Source of the DNA: Vandiemenella viatica | Lineage: Eukaryota > Arthropoda > Insecta > Orthoptera > Morabidae | Length of the DNA stretch: 64,000 bases | Direction: 5' to 3' | Assembly: GCA_031002005.1 (NCBI GenBank) | Contig: CM061921.1 | Coordinates: 126,758,597-126,822,596 of the forward strand | In this document: one piece after another, positions 33,572 through 45,334 of the stretch | Position numbering within the stretch: position 1 is the first letter of the stretch | How the letters are laid out: every line of letters starts with the position of its first letter | Translations under genes and position numbers: made by a program | Notes under the pieces: model-generated | Told to the model about the DNA's origin: nothing | Databases searched by the model: none | The model's input: only the letters and a program-made list of their open reading frames with translations

Positions 33572-36365
33572 AGGAGCAAATACTCTGTTCTACATCTACA
33601 TCTATACTCTGCAAATCACAAATACTGTGGGTGGCAGAGGGTGCTAAGCACCAATCCTAATTCAGTGCATTCCAAATCCTGAACAGAAAGAAGAAAGAAG
33701 GAATACATAAATGTATCAGTACGGCATCTTATTTCTCGAATCTTAACCCTCCTGTCATTGCAACCTAAATAGGTTGGCGGAAGAAGTATTTCGTTGCACT
33801 CGTAAATTAAAGATTTTCACATATTCTCCAACAAATGCAAACGAAAACAACTTGTCTGTCCGCCAAACAATCCCAGCCCAACCCGCGTATCAGCTCTGTG
33901 ACACTTACGAAAGGACTGTAACTAGCAGTCACGAATCGAGCGGCTCTCCTCTGTACTTTCTCTAACGTGTCAATCAATCCCTTGTGATACGGATCCCAAA
34001 CTGAACAACAGTATTCCAAATGCAGTCGCTATTTCCTTTGTATGAGCATTACAACTTCTCAAAATTTGACCTATAAATCGTAGAAATTAGCTTTGCCTAC
34101 GACGGAAGTTATGTGCAAGTCCCATTTCATGTTGCTTTGTACTGTTACGCCTAGATACTACAGGGAATCCACAGTGTCAACAACTGAATTGTTAACTTTG
34201 TACTCGTAAGCAAACGGGGTCTTTTTATTACTTATTTGCATTGCCTTGCACTTTTTACAGTTAAATGTAAGCTGCCATTTACGGCACCATTCCGAAATAA
34301 CATCCAGATCACGCTGAATTTCTAAGCAATCGTCAGAGCACCTCACTTCCCTATAAATAAGTGCAGCATCAGCAAAAAAATAAATCCTGCAATTAACGTT
34401 GTCACAGAGATCGTTTATAAAAATTAAGAAAAGAATTGGTCCTATTACACTTCCTTGAGGAACGCCCGAAGTAACATCTAGCTTTGAAGAGGTTTCCCCG
34501 TCAACAATGACATACTGTGACCGACCAGTTAGAAAATCGTGTATCCATTCACAAATCTGATCAGATATACCGTACGCTCGAATCTTTGCTAAAAGTCGGT
34601 TGTGTGGTACAGAGTCATAAGCTTTCTGAAAATCAAAGAAAATAGCATCAACTTGGGATCCCGAATCAATAACTTTCATTACGTCACGCGAAAATAGGGC
34701 CAGTTGCGTTTCACACGATCGGTTCTTCCGAAATCCGTGTTGGTTTGCTGTAAGTAACTGTTTTTCATCTAGAAACTTCATAAAGTTAGAACATTCTACT
34801 GCAAACAGATGTTAGAGATATGGGTCGATAATTCCTAGGATCTCTCCGATCTCCTTTCTTGAAAACGGGAATTACCTGCACTATTTTCCAGTGAGAAGGT
34901 ACTTTTCTTTCATCTAAAGATTTACAAAATATATCTGACAGAAATGGTTCTATTTCTTCCGCATATTCTGAAAATACTCTTACTGGTATACCATCGGGAC
35001 CCGGCGCTTTCCCCCACTTCAGGAGCTTTAATTGCTTTATGATACCTACACTATCAATTTGTACTGGATCCATCTAAAATTATACACGCCGTAGAAAAAC
35101 GGGAATGTTTTACATGTTTTCGTCAGTGAAAGAATTTTTAAATTTGGTGTTAAATACAGTAGCATTGTCGTAGCTGTCAACTTCCCGACCATCTTGTAGT
35201 AGAACTGCCATACTGTTGTCACAACCACTTACTTTTTTTATATACGACCAAAATTTCTTGGGATTTTCGATGAGGCTCTTGGAAAGTGAATTGCAACGAA
35301 AGTCATTAAAGGCCTCGCGCATCGCATTCTTGACATGTCCTTTTGTAACAACTAACTTTTCCAAATCACTTCTATACATCGTCCTCTTTGAGCGTGCATG
35401 TATCTTCCTTTGCTTTTTAAGTAACCTTTTAACTTCACATGTATACCACGGGCGATCGTTCCCATCCCTGATTGTCCTTTTCGGTATATGTAAGTCCATA
35501 CCTTCCCGGACTATATTCATGAATCGAAGCTACATCTCTTCAACCGAGACTCTTCCTTCTATAAAGGTAATGTAATTATCCCTCTAAAATGTTCTTAAAC
35601 TCCCGTTTGGGCCCTATCCGAACCTGTAAACGACCCTTTCTCTTTTTCTTTTTGTGCGCAATGTTAATTTTACTTGTAGCAATTACAGCTTTATGATCAC
35701 TTATTCCCGTGGTAGTAGAAATATCCGTGAATAATTCAGTCCTATTTGCAACGAGAATATCTAAAATGTTTTCGTTATCGTTGTTGCACCGCGTTGATTC
35801 AGTAACTAGCTGCTCAAGATTAAGATCTGAGAAAAGGTAAAGAATAATCTCACAGGATATTTTATCTCTGCCACCAGAAACGTGGGCGTAATTAGTCCAG
35901 TCGATATACGGAAAGTTGAAGTCACCTCCTAGTATTATTCCATGATCCGGAAATTGACGAGCTATATTACTTAGATTATCTCTTAAGGCCTCAACAACAG
36001 CTACATCTGCATCTGGTGGACGATAGAAAGACCCTATTACAAGTTTTGTCCTAGCTACTTTTAGTCTAATCCATAGGATTTCGCAGACCGTATTGATAGT
36101 TTATTTCATTACATGACAGGTGTTTACTAACAGCTATAAATACACCATCTCCATTTGAATGTAACCTATCCTTACGGAAAACATTCATGCCATTGTTAAA
36201 AATTTCTGCTGAGCTTATAATCCAGTTTTAACCAGCTTTCAGTACCTAATACAATATCTGCTTCTGTGGTACTAATAATGCTTTCAAGCTCAGGCTGCTT
36301 ATTACAAACACTTCTAAAGTTAATAACGAGTAATTTTAACGGTCGAGATTGATTTACGCTACTCC
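33572..36365 (-). pseudogene. CR1/Jockey-like LINE ORF2, nearly full length
   Basis: On the minus strand the frame order is LLVINFRSVCNKQPELESII (N-terminal endonuclease, near 36340), then SFYRPPDADVAVVEAL and GGDFNFPYIDWTNY, and GISDHKAVIA near 35680. The linker FWSYIKKVSG follows, then RT: WGKAPGPDGIPVRVFSEYAE, GFRKNRSCETQLALF, FFDFQKAYDSVPHNRLL (motif A), SGVPQGSVIGP (motif B) and FFADAALIYRE where FADD is mutated to FADA. The C-terminal MEYCCSVWDPYHKG and RAARFV end the reading. It has several frameshifts and stops. The 3' end carries CATCTACATCTA (33592-33603) on the plus strand. ORF1 follows upstream. Confidence 0.85.
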
Positions 36366-36699
36366 TAACATAATGGTGCCGAATTTAACTGGGCTGCCCG
36401 TAACTATAATCCCAGTTCCAGGTCTTACTCCCTCAGCCTAAAAACTATCCCAATGCACTCCACACGGCCCCTGCCACCCGTGTAGCCGATTCATATGTGT
36501 AGTGCACACCTGATCTATCCAAGGGAATCCTACACAACTCGACCACAGGGCGAAGATCTATGAATCTGCAGCTATGATTATCGCAGAAACGCCTGGTTCA
36601 GACCCTCGACTCGGCTCTGAGAGGTCCACAGTCGGTTCTATCGACAATACTGCAGATAGTTAACTCAGCCGAAATCTTGCGGTCATCAACCACAGAGCT

Positions 36700-37390
36700 C
36701 ACCCTATGAGCAAGCCGACGGAAGGAAGAGAGGATAACCTCCAACCCATCAAGCATCATATGTGCCGACATGAGCTACAATCTGCAGCTGGCTACACCTC
36801 GTCTGTTCAATGGCATCCAGGATGGGCCTGTTCCACATCTTGGATCAGACCATCCGAATGTACAATGAATGGACACAGCACTTCATCCCTGACCTATTCA
36901 CCATGTCCCTAAGGGGTTCAGTGAGACGCCTAACTGTTGGAGCTACCTATCACCAGAATCCCCTTCTGTGGTCACTCAGACCTAGCGGACAAGGGGGGGG
37001 GGGGGGGGCTGGCAACTCGCAGTTTGACGATTGTGGAACTGAATCAGACCCAGACAACACATCAAAACTATTGGACAGTGGTACAAGCTTGCCCTCCTGG
37101 GATTCAGACTTGTACGACAACCCCCGCATTCGGCGTCGACGTCCGGAAACCACGTGCCAGACACTGTTAGGTGACTGCCGCACAGACTCAGCCTGGACTG
37201 CAGGTACGATATTTGGTAGGGGAGAACCTGTGAGAACACTAGCTTCATCAGGGTCACCCCTTCCACATCTGCTGCAGTCACCAACGGCAGCTTCCAGCCT
37301 TGAAACTTCCGTTAGCAAAGCTGCAAGCTGAGTGTGAAGATCAGCCACCTCAGCCCGCGTCTGCACACAGCAATTACAGTCCCTACACAT
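36700..37390 (-). pseudogene. LINE ORF1 with possible SGNH-esterase region
   Basis: The minus strand opens at 37390 with MCRDCNCCVQTRAEVADLH, a Cys-rich start followed by a heptad-like coiled coil (LAALLTEVSRLEAAV), as in many CR1-type ORF1 proteins. The 146-codon frame runs to 36950. Further on, near 36780, a decayed frame reads QIVAHVGTYDA, which resembles the GTND block of SGNH esterases found in such ORF1s. G-run slippage at 36992-37008 and stops break it. The esterase call is tentative. Confidence 0.5.
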
Positions 37391-37701
37391 ATTACTTTGA
37401 AAACAAAAACTACAGAGAGGATGGCAGATGAACTAACCGAGAGATCCAAATCAACAGTTCACAACTTACTAACAACCGCTAGGCACAACCTAAATAAAAC
37501 CTAGCTGAGGAGATAAATTTAGACCAGACGACGGATACTGCAATAAGTAGTTAATAGGACATACTGATAAACAGTGTTAACCAACCACTACACTAAATAA
37601 AAGACAAATAAGCTCTATATACTTTCCTATAGAAAAAGAAAATAATTAAAGGCGATCACGATTACAGCACGCTGCAGCAATTCAATTAACACAAATGCTA
37701 T

Positions 37702-37985
37702 CAACACTTTAAATTAAGTAAACAGATGGCGGCACTAGTCACAACGGTTTCTGGAGATCAACTAGTTGCTGCTCTACGATGATAGAAAATATTCAAAGGT
37801 AAGACCTAACTACAACACTTTATATAAACTACAAAGAACTGGCAGCACTTGACGGTTGCTGGAGATCAACTAGCTGCTACTCTGCAACGACAGAAATTAT
37901 TCAAAGATAAAATCTAACTACAACACTTTATATAAACTACACAGAACTGGTGGCACTTGACGGTTGCTGGAGATCAACTAGCAAC
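37702..37985 (-). repeat. 108-bp tandem units upstream of LINE ORF1
   Basis: Units begin ACAACACTTTATATAAACTA at 37812 and 37920, with a diverged first unit at 37702 (TCAACACTTTAAATTAAGTA). The array holds about 2.6 copies with a period of 108 bp. It lies just 5' of the minus-strand LINE ORF1 and could be promoter monomers; position is the only support. Confidence 0.65.
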
Positions 37986-38745
37986 TCTGTTCAGTTTGTT
38001 CTAAAGATAACATGCTGCTGTCAGTGCCCACAAATAGAAATTTTAAAAGCATTCAAAGCTCTTAAGGTGTAGTTTCTTACACCAGTGTGTACCTATTGAC
38101 AGATCGTTAGATGCACTGTAACAGTTGATGAATATTTAGAAACTATGACTGAAAAATATAAAAACCTTATCCCTCTTTCACTTACTGCTAAACCACAATC
38201 AAAGTTTCTAAAAGAAATAAAGGCAAGCCTTTAACCTTGTTCAGCTATTGTTCTACTGGACTTCAATGAAAACTATTCCTAAATAAATAAGGATTAAGTT
38301 CAAAGTTGTACAAACAATAACTTCACACTGCACGAAGCTGTAATCTACGCTAACGTTCCACAACCTGATGACTGTTCACCACACGTTTACGTGTCATGTC
38401 CAATGATCTGGAGCATGATATTGCCTCTGTGTATGAAACACAAAGTATTTATTCAGTACAGTTCTAGGAAAACGTTCCTACCATAAAACGTGTTACTTTA
38501 GTGATGGGTGTGCTGGGCAGTTTTATTATTTTATTTCCATTTGCCCCAACATCTAGAGGTTAGACTGGGCTGCTAGCCTTCTTCACTAAAGACTATATAA
38601 CAGAGAAATTATAATATTAATAATACTAATTACAAAAATAATTACTAGAAATAGGATAGTAACTAAATCAGGAACAAATTACAGTTGAACATCTAAACCT
38701 AATATATCAACACTACAAGGATATAAATATGTATCTGAAGCCCTG
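37986..38745. other. No recognised feature; possible LINE 5' flank
   Basis: This is non-coding sequence between the LINE tandem array and a plus-strand SINE. No inverted repeats were noticed. Confidence 0.4.
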
Positions 38746-39000
38746 GCTGATAGCTCAGTGGTTAAGATGCCCGCTTTCAAAAGTTTGCTGCTCTGGTCCC
38801 GGGTTCAAATCCCAGTGGGTGCAGGAATTTTTAAGAGCTTTGTTTGAGCATACGAGCTACGCCAGGTCTTCCTCGGTTTTGATTCCTCGTTAAACTGTAG
38901 GCCCCAGAGGAAAGGAACTGGCCGTCCTACACAATGGCTTAGTATGCCTCCTTCAGGAGGATCCAACCAACCTTCAGATTGTGAACTAAATCAGTTTTTT
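38746..39000 (+). mobile_element. tRNA-derived SINE, family 2
   Basis: This has a plus-strand A-box-like TAGCTCAGTGGTTAAG and B-box GGTTCAAATCC about 42 bases later, giving a tRNA-like head. The body of about 180 bp follows (AAGAGCTTTGTTTGAGC ... CAGGAGGATCCAACC). The acceptor stem ends do not pair, so this is a SINE and not a tRNA gene. I could not define a target duplication. Confidence 0.75.
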
Positions 39001-39448
39001 ACGTATTTGAAAAAAATATTACTACTAACCCCACTTATTAAATTATATATACTGAGTGAATGCTTTGACTGTCCAACTTGAGTTACTAAACCTCATTATT
39101 TGTCTTCACATGTTCAGATGGCCAATCAAACAGTATGTATGATTTATAAAAAAAAAAAAAAAAGCTTGAACTGCAGCCCCAGTCGTAACTCTGAATCCTG
39201 GTATTAACTGCAGCGGGGACTCCAGCTCTTTAGGAAGATGCCCTACTGGAGTACAAGAAAGACACCAGCAGCGACTCAAATGGGAGACTCCTCTGGAAAA
39301 CTCAGCTAGGTGATTATGCCATGTCGCGACGGATGACTACGTCGGTTCCCACCCTCAGCTTTTTTCCACCAGATGTTATTGCTTTATGTTTTGAGAAGCT
39401 AATTCTGCACTTTCATTTACCAAGTGTCACAGTCTCTCTGAATGCAGT
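39001..39448. other. No recognised feature
   Basis: This short stretch has a 14-base A-run (39150-39163) and no coding similarity. Confidence 0.4.
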
Positions 39449-41280
39449 ATGTCAAATAGCTTCCGACCTTGTGGCTGCTTCTGCTGTGTGATCCACATCG
39501 GCATTCCCACACCACATACTCTGGCGTGCTTTACTCTCCACACACTCATCTGCTTGTTGGTGGAAGTCCACATTTATATAAGAAGCTTCTGTACGGTCCG
39601 TAGCCAGTTACGTATTGAATTTGTCCTGGAGAAGGTTGAAAGAATTCCATACTGATTATTTCAGCTACAGATGGAAACACGTTGTACATTCTACGACTTG
39701 TTTCACTAGAGTCCCATTGCCATTCCACCTCTTTCACGACATTTCCACCTGCTTGTCCATCCTATTCATTCTCAGCCAATACACAGCTCCTCATCTCCTC
39801 ACTTCTATATCCCGTGACAGTACAGCTGCTGCTACTGTCAGAGCTGCTGACGATATTATGCGACATGCAGCAGATTACCAAGGTAGTGATTTGGAACTGT
39901 CTGACCTATACGTATCATACCATTCATTGCACATAGAGCTCTTCCGCAGACCACCTCCAAGTGGGCTCGAAAGTTAAGGCTTTCATTCAGCCGCAGGCCC
40001 AAGTAAGTACTTCCTAAATTTCTGCGTATTTTTGCATTACCTATCGTTATTATAGGATTTCATTTCAATTTCTTCTTTTTCACAAACACCATATAATTTG
40101 TCTTATTCAGTGTGAGTTTCAGTTTCACTTCATTACAGCACAGTGAATTTTTAACACTTTTTCACTTCAATTTCAGCTACAGACACCCCTTCCAAAAGTA
40201 CAAGATGATCATCGGCAAAGGCTACCACCCTAGCAATTCAAGTGTCAGTTGGTTCTAATGCTAAATCCCAGAAAATAGGGCCGCAAATAGATCCCTGGGG
40301 GACAACCTTTATTATTCTTGAGATTATATTGTTAGGAATATCACAGTAACAGTCTCTCAGACTACAGTAAAATCGAGTTGGACAGTGAATTTTCCGGAGC
40401 CTTGCAAACGATGCTAGCCACTACAAGTTGTCGAAGGCTGTGGAGATGATTTTTTTTTTTTTTTTTTAATTGCTTAATGTCTCTTAACAGCGAGGTCTTT
40501 AGAGATAAGAAAGAATGGGGGGGCAAGGAATGGGAAGGAATTCAGCCATGGCCTTTTGAAGGAAGTATCCCGGCATTTGCCTGGAGTGATTTGGGAAACC
40601 ATGGAAAACCCAAATCTGGATGCCCGGACCGGAATTCGAACCGCCGTCCTACCGAATGCGAGGCCAGAACGCTAACCGTTACACCACCACGCTCAGTGTG
40701 GAGATGTCAACCAGAATTCCCACTACATATTTCTTCTCTTATCTTTTAACTATTTTGATGCCTCATTTTATTGCATCCTCAATCTAAGTTCTTGCCCTGA
40801 AACCATACTGATAGATTTTCATTCCTCTGGATGTTCCAAAGTCCTAAAGCTTTAGACACAGGACTTTTTCTTGCACCTGCCCAATCATATTTAATATGTA
40901 AATCAGGTTATATGATTTCAGCATGAAGGGATCTTTGTCTCCTCCTTTCTCGAGTATTACAACTTCACCACGCTCCCAGATGCTTGGTATTCTTCCCTGC
41001 CTAAAACAATAATTAAATAGTCTGCATGGAATTGGGGGCTACATCCAACATCAACTTCTGGATCACTTCAGAGAGGATTCCATTTGGCCCTGCTGCCTTT
41101 ACCACTCTCAGAGAATTCATTGCTGATACTAACTTGTCCAGTGAGATGTCGCTATCCATGACATCACTCACATATGGTTCCTCATAGGGTGCTGGGCAGC
41201 ATATGAATCACAAAAACCATCTCCACATGTACTGCCACTATCAAGACATTCCTCTGAAAGCATCCTGCATACTTTTTTTT
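39449..41280 (-). pseudogene. R1-like LINE ORF2 relic, holds a SINE
   Basis: On the minus strand the RT begins near 41150 with NSLRVVKAAGPNGILSEVI. Next comes GRIPSIWERGEVVILEKGGD, and later KVVPQGSICGPIFWDLAL (motif B, near 40290) and VAFADDHLVLLEGVSVAEI (FADD box, near 40220). C-terminal Trp-rich sequence with YWLRMNRMDKQVE lies near 39760. The wording PQGSICGPIFWDL is typical of the R1 group. Motif A is missing where the SINE at 40449-40696 sits. It has many stops. Confidence 0.72.
40449..40696 (-). mobile_element. tRNA-derived SINE (family 1), copy in R1-like LINE
   Basis: It is complete, with an A-tail (T-run from 40450) and the family head ACTGAGCGTGGTGG, minus strand. Target duplication TGTGGAGATG is at 40439-40448 and 40697-40706. 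It interrupts the LINE RT between motif A and B positions, so it is younger than that LINE. Confidence 0.9.
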
Positions 41281-41667
41281 TTTTTTAGAAAAACAGCTCT
41301 TTGTAGTGGCAATGGCGGAACAATTAAGCATCTAGTTTCTAGAGGAGACTATAGAGAATAACAGGTAATGTCTCAAGCAAGTCAAGAGTTACAAATATAA
41401 AGTTCAGAACTAATATCAAAAGAAACTATCGGAAACATGCAAGCTTCTAAAAAACTGCTTTTCCAAGAAAAAAAAAACAGTAGGTCTACTTGTTAGAAGA
41501 TTATTTCATCACTCGGCCCCCATATCTGAATATTCCTTTGTAATAAAACGAGTTAATTCAGATGAAATCTTCAGATCCATTTTTTATTTCTCCTATCAGA
41601 ACAAGCCATAATCAGTCATTATAGCACAAACCAGTAAAAATTCATACATACCATGTGTTTATGAGAG

Positions 41668-41711
<44 letters not shown>

Positions 41712-42353
41712 GATTGGTACCATAAAAAGGTTAGGAGGAATGTCGTGCTTAAGTTAAATTCATGCATACCTACGGCCCTGCTCGATCTCTACAAAAGACT
41801 TATGCTTCATTCTTATGGCCAGTATCATTTTCTCTGTCAGCCCTCCTATCACAATGGGTATATTACTTTCCTGAGAAGGAAGTCGATTTGTATATCAGGA
41901 GTACTGTCTAAAATTCGGTTAGAAAGCAGGCATCTCCAAATTTTTTTAAGTGAGAAATAAGCTGATTAAGTTAAAATTTAAAATAGTTTACAAAATACTA
42001 TTAAATTTACTATCCATTAACAATAATTTTTGTAATGAAAATAATTTTTTGTGATCATCCTCCACAAATATATTTATCAAAATCCCATTATTATTTTTTT
42101 GGCTTGTGCATTAATGAAAATTTTGAAACCTCTTTATTTAGCACGAGTTAACCCAGATTATGGGTAGTAAAATGTCTGGACATATATAGAAATACACAAA
42201 TTAAAATACTTCCCTGGTGGTCAACATAACATAACAATTTTCATATTTAAATGTTAGTAAAACATTAATATACTAGTTCAGGCAATCAAAACCCCCCTTT
42301 TTTTCCTTGATGGCTTTTTAAAACATTGAAGTTCTGCCCTGGGTTGATAATTT
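41281..42353. other. No gene; 40-base T-run
   Basis: Positions 41671-41710 are 40 consecutive T on the plus strand. A frame starting near 41655 includes it and is not credible as a gene. The rest is AT-rich. The T-run may be the tail of a decayed minus-strand retroelement. Confidence 0.5.
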
Positions 42354-42620
42354 GGGATTACTGGAGATCGTGATTCCGCCAGGAATTGGCATCATAATAC
42401 TGCAGGGTCAAACGCAAGACTCCGCTAGAAATTATTTCCGAAGTACATTTAATGGTGTCATGCTGTATTACAAACTAATTTCTGATTGAAAATAATGGTC
42501 CAGGCTGTATTACAACGGAATTATTGCTTGGTAAATGATACATCTTGCGACTGACTATGGCAGTATTACAACGATATTATTTAATGTTGTTGTAGCGCAA
42601 TCGCGATCTCCAATAAACCC
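42354..42620. mobile_element. Small MITE with 27-bp TIRs
   Basis: The left end GGGATTACTGGAGATCGTGA and the right end in reverse complement GGGTTTATTGGAGATCGCGA pair over about 27 bases. Inside, TGTATTACAA or a close variant recurs three times. The terminal repeats may extend to the duplication itself, so the exact boundary is uncertain. It is non-coding. Confidence 0.6.
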
Positions 42621-42938
42621 GACAATTTTTATTGAAATTTTTTGCACAAAAAACAATTTTGAACTAAATGTATTTTTAATTACTCTCAGTAAGATAAGTA
42701 TTGAAATCTTAATATTTTGACTGACAGAGAATAAACATTTCCAAGTGATATGTGGATTGGGCACAGAGATGGCAATTTTTTCCTGATACATCTTACACTA
42801 TCCCCCCCCCCCCCATATCTCAAGAACTATTGTGGCCCAGAGAAGGAAAATTCATGTAGTAGTCTCAAGTGTACAAAGTTTCATTAAAATATTAGAGGAT
42901 CCCAGGAGCACTAACATGGAATGACCACTGGATTCAAC

Positions 42939-43094
42939 TTTTTTGCTTTTATGCCTCATTGATGTTGATGTCATTATTGGCAGGAAAGGACTGAGGACAA
43001 GGAAAACCCAAATATGGATGACCCGACAGGGATTCGAACTCTCATCCTTCCGAATTTGAGGCCAGAACATTAACACTCACCCACCACGCTCAGT
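42939..43094 (-). mobile_element. tRNA-derived SINE (family 1), internally deleted
   Basis: The head CACTGAGCGTGGTGGG and B-box GGATTCGAACT (plus strand) are present, but the body has lost about 90 bases between GACAAGG and AAAACCC. A short T-run marks the tail. Confidence 0.75.
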
Positions 43095-43397
43095 GGGATC
43101 TTTCTAAGGCACCACCATTGAGGTGAATCGTGATATGGTTTGCAGGGCAGATGAATTATTAATAGGTAAGAAATAAAGAGTCAAGGTGGGAAACGCAAGA
43201 CAAGTAGCAGATCCTTCAACATTATCACAACATTACCTATAGGTAAGAAAGTAATAATGCTATTAATGTCAAATGAAATTCTATAGTCACGAACCGGAAT
43301 AAATTACCTAGTCAGACAAACAATTTATCACGACTGGACACAAGTTACCTCATTTAGTGGAATAAATGGTAAAGATTTGATAAAGATAAGGTTGATA

Positions 43398-43510
43398 GCG
43401 CAATCACTGGGACTCATCAAGGAATTGTCATTTTGGTCTGAAAACTGTTGCACACGTTCGTTGTTTGATATTATTTAATACATGTTGCTCTTAGAGCTGT
43501 AAAATATATC
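43398..43510 (-). mobile_element. MITE, 146-bp family, truncated copy
   Basis: It begins GCGCAATCACTGGGACT, preceded by TA, and matches the reverse complement of 44395-44540 for about 110 bases. It then diverges. It is the opposite orientation of the other copy. Confidence 0.65.
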
Positions 43511-43600
43511 CACACTCTCAAATTCCACTCGAAAAGTGCCGTAACGTAAGGTGGCGAGTGACTGGGAGAAGGCATATAGCGATATGTAATGATAACACTA

Positions 43601-43845
43601 TTTTTTTTTAACTGCTTAACGTCTCTTAACAGCGAGGTCTTTAGAGACAGGAAAGGATGGGGGGGGGGGGGCAAGGAATGGGAAGGAATTCTGCCATGGC
43701 CTTTTGAAGGAAGCATTCCAGCACTTGCCTGGAGTTATTTGGGATATGATGGAAAAACCAAATCTGGATGCCCGGACGGGGATTCGAACAGCCGTCCTCC
43801 CGAATGCGAGGCCAGAACGCTAACTGATACACCACCACGCTCGGT
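43601..43845 (-). mobile_element. tRNA-derived SINE (family 1), copy with G-run
   Basis: This full-length copy has a 9-base A-tail and head ACCGAGCGTGGTGGTG on the minus strand. A run of about 13 G's (plus strand, near 43660) replaces the GGGGGG of other copies. A weak duplication GATAA is seen at 43591-43595 and 43846-43850. Confidence 0.88.
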
Positions 43846-44394
43846 GATAATGCTTTTGTTCCTTCGAGTATATTATTTAGTAATACGTTTCCATTACACC
43901 CATCAAGATAGTGTATAATGCACCAACTTGACACAAAATAATAATAATAAAAAAAACTGCTGTAACATTACGCAATTTGTTGTTATGTGCGACTTACAGC
44001 GATGCTAATATTACGTGCAACAAAATGCATCAACGACCAACAACGACGAAAACCACACCAACTTAACTTTATTATAAAAACAAAATTTCAAGTCCATTAA
44101 GTTACAAAAACAAGCGTCTATGTCCAGTTTGGTCCAGGCTACATTCCAATCTATTCACAGGAGCCACTAATGATTCTGCTTGAAAAATCATATTAACTTA
44201 AATGTTTAATAAACCCAAATTTCTAGGGAATTATGCTTTAACAACAAGAACCAAACGCCATTTTAGTACAGACTGCTTGTTAAGTATAAAAACTAAATTC
44301 CCTCGACCTAATTCTGAAACAAGGATATTGCCCCACTTTCAACCTAAACATAATATTGCCGCAACCTAATTTGATAAATGCCGTAGACGTAATA

Positions 44395-44540
44395 GCGCAA
44401 TCAGTGGGACTAAGTTTTTGAGGTATCTATACATTTTACAGCTCTAAGAGCAACGTATATTAAATAGTATCACCAGACGAACGTGTGCGATAGTTTTCAG
44501 ACCAGAACGACAATTCCTTGATAAGTCCCACTGATTGCAC
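44395..44540. mobile_element. MITE, 146 bp, TA-flanked
   Basis: The ends GCGCAATCAGTGGGACT and GTGCAATCAGTGGGACT (reverse complement on the right) are bordered by TA at 44393-44394 and 44541-44542. A second, truncated copy lies at 43398-43510. TA flanks and size fit a Tc1/mariner-type MITE; this is inference. Confidence 0.75.
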
Positions 44541-45029
44541 TACAGCCACGATCAGTTTACAAGAAATCTTCTGAAACATTTGGTAATTCCTACATTTATG
44601 CTCACATACAAAAGCATTGAAAGAAGCATTAGATAATATTTTCTGTTATTTAGATAAGTTTTGCTTCAAGATTTCTTACATACCTTTAAATAATGTTTCA
44701 TTTCTCAAAATCCATTTCAAAATATTTGAACAACAACTTCAACACATCATTCATATTCAAATAAATTAATTTGAATTCCACCAAAAAAAAAACAAAAAAC
44801 AAAAAAAAGAAAGATTCTACTTATAAAGATTAAACAGCAACAACCAAAGATACAAATTAAACATTTTTTAATCGATATATTTACGTCAGTTGTACCCGGG
44901 CGTACTGATATTCAGAAATAAAAATACATTACAATACAATACAATACATTCATTTTCCATTGATCCCAATATAAGAGACTGGCTCTGTTGGATATGGAAA
45001 GTTGTCAATTTACAGATAAACAGTTGCTT

Positions 45030-45230
45030 AACAAAATAATAAGTACACCAGTAGATGTACAGTCATATCATACATGGTACATTAAACAATTCCATAACAA
45101 AATAATACATACACCAGAAGATGTACAGTCATAGCATACATGCTACATTAAAAAAATTCCATAACAAAATAGTAAATCCACCACAAGATGTACAGTCACA
45201 GCATACATGGTAAATTAATTATGTAATCTA
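45030..45230 (-). repeat. 66-bp tandem units in LINE 3' UTR
   Basis: Three units each contain AGATGTACAGTCA (starts 45053, 45119, 45186), with periods of 66 and 67 bases. They sit between the LINE stop codon and tail. Such arrays occur in the 3' UTRs of some LINEs. Confidence 0.75.
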
Positions 45231-45334
45231 CATTTACACAAGCTACTGGCAGTTATTTTTTTAGATACCTTAGAAATAAATAGAAGGAGTTGTCAATTAA
45301 AAATTCTTAATTTATTCTTATCATCTGCTAGACA

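Noticed and set aside
36810..37331. 173-codon plus-strand frame
   Set aside because: It is antisense to the LINE ORF1 frame at 36950-37390 and contains the G-run as a poly-glycine stretch.
38758..38830. Possible tRNA gene
   Set aside because: The acceptor stem ends do not pair and the tRNA-like head continues into a 180-bp body, so it is a SINE.
41655..41960. 101-codon frame with a phenylalanine run
   Set aside because: The run is the 40-base T homopolymer; the rest has no recognisable motif.
45030..45230. CRISPR-like spaced repeats
   Set aside because: The units are contiguous 66-bp tandem repeats with no unique spacers, in a eukaryotic LINE 3' UTR.
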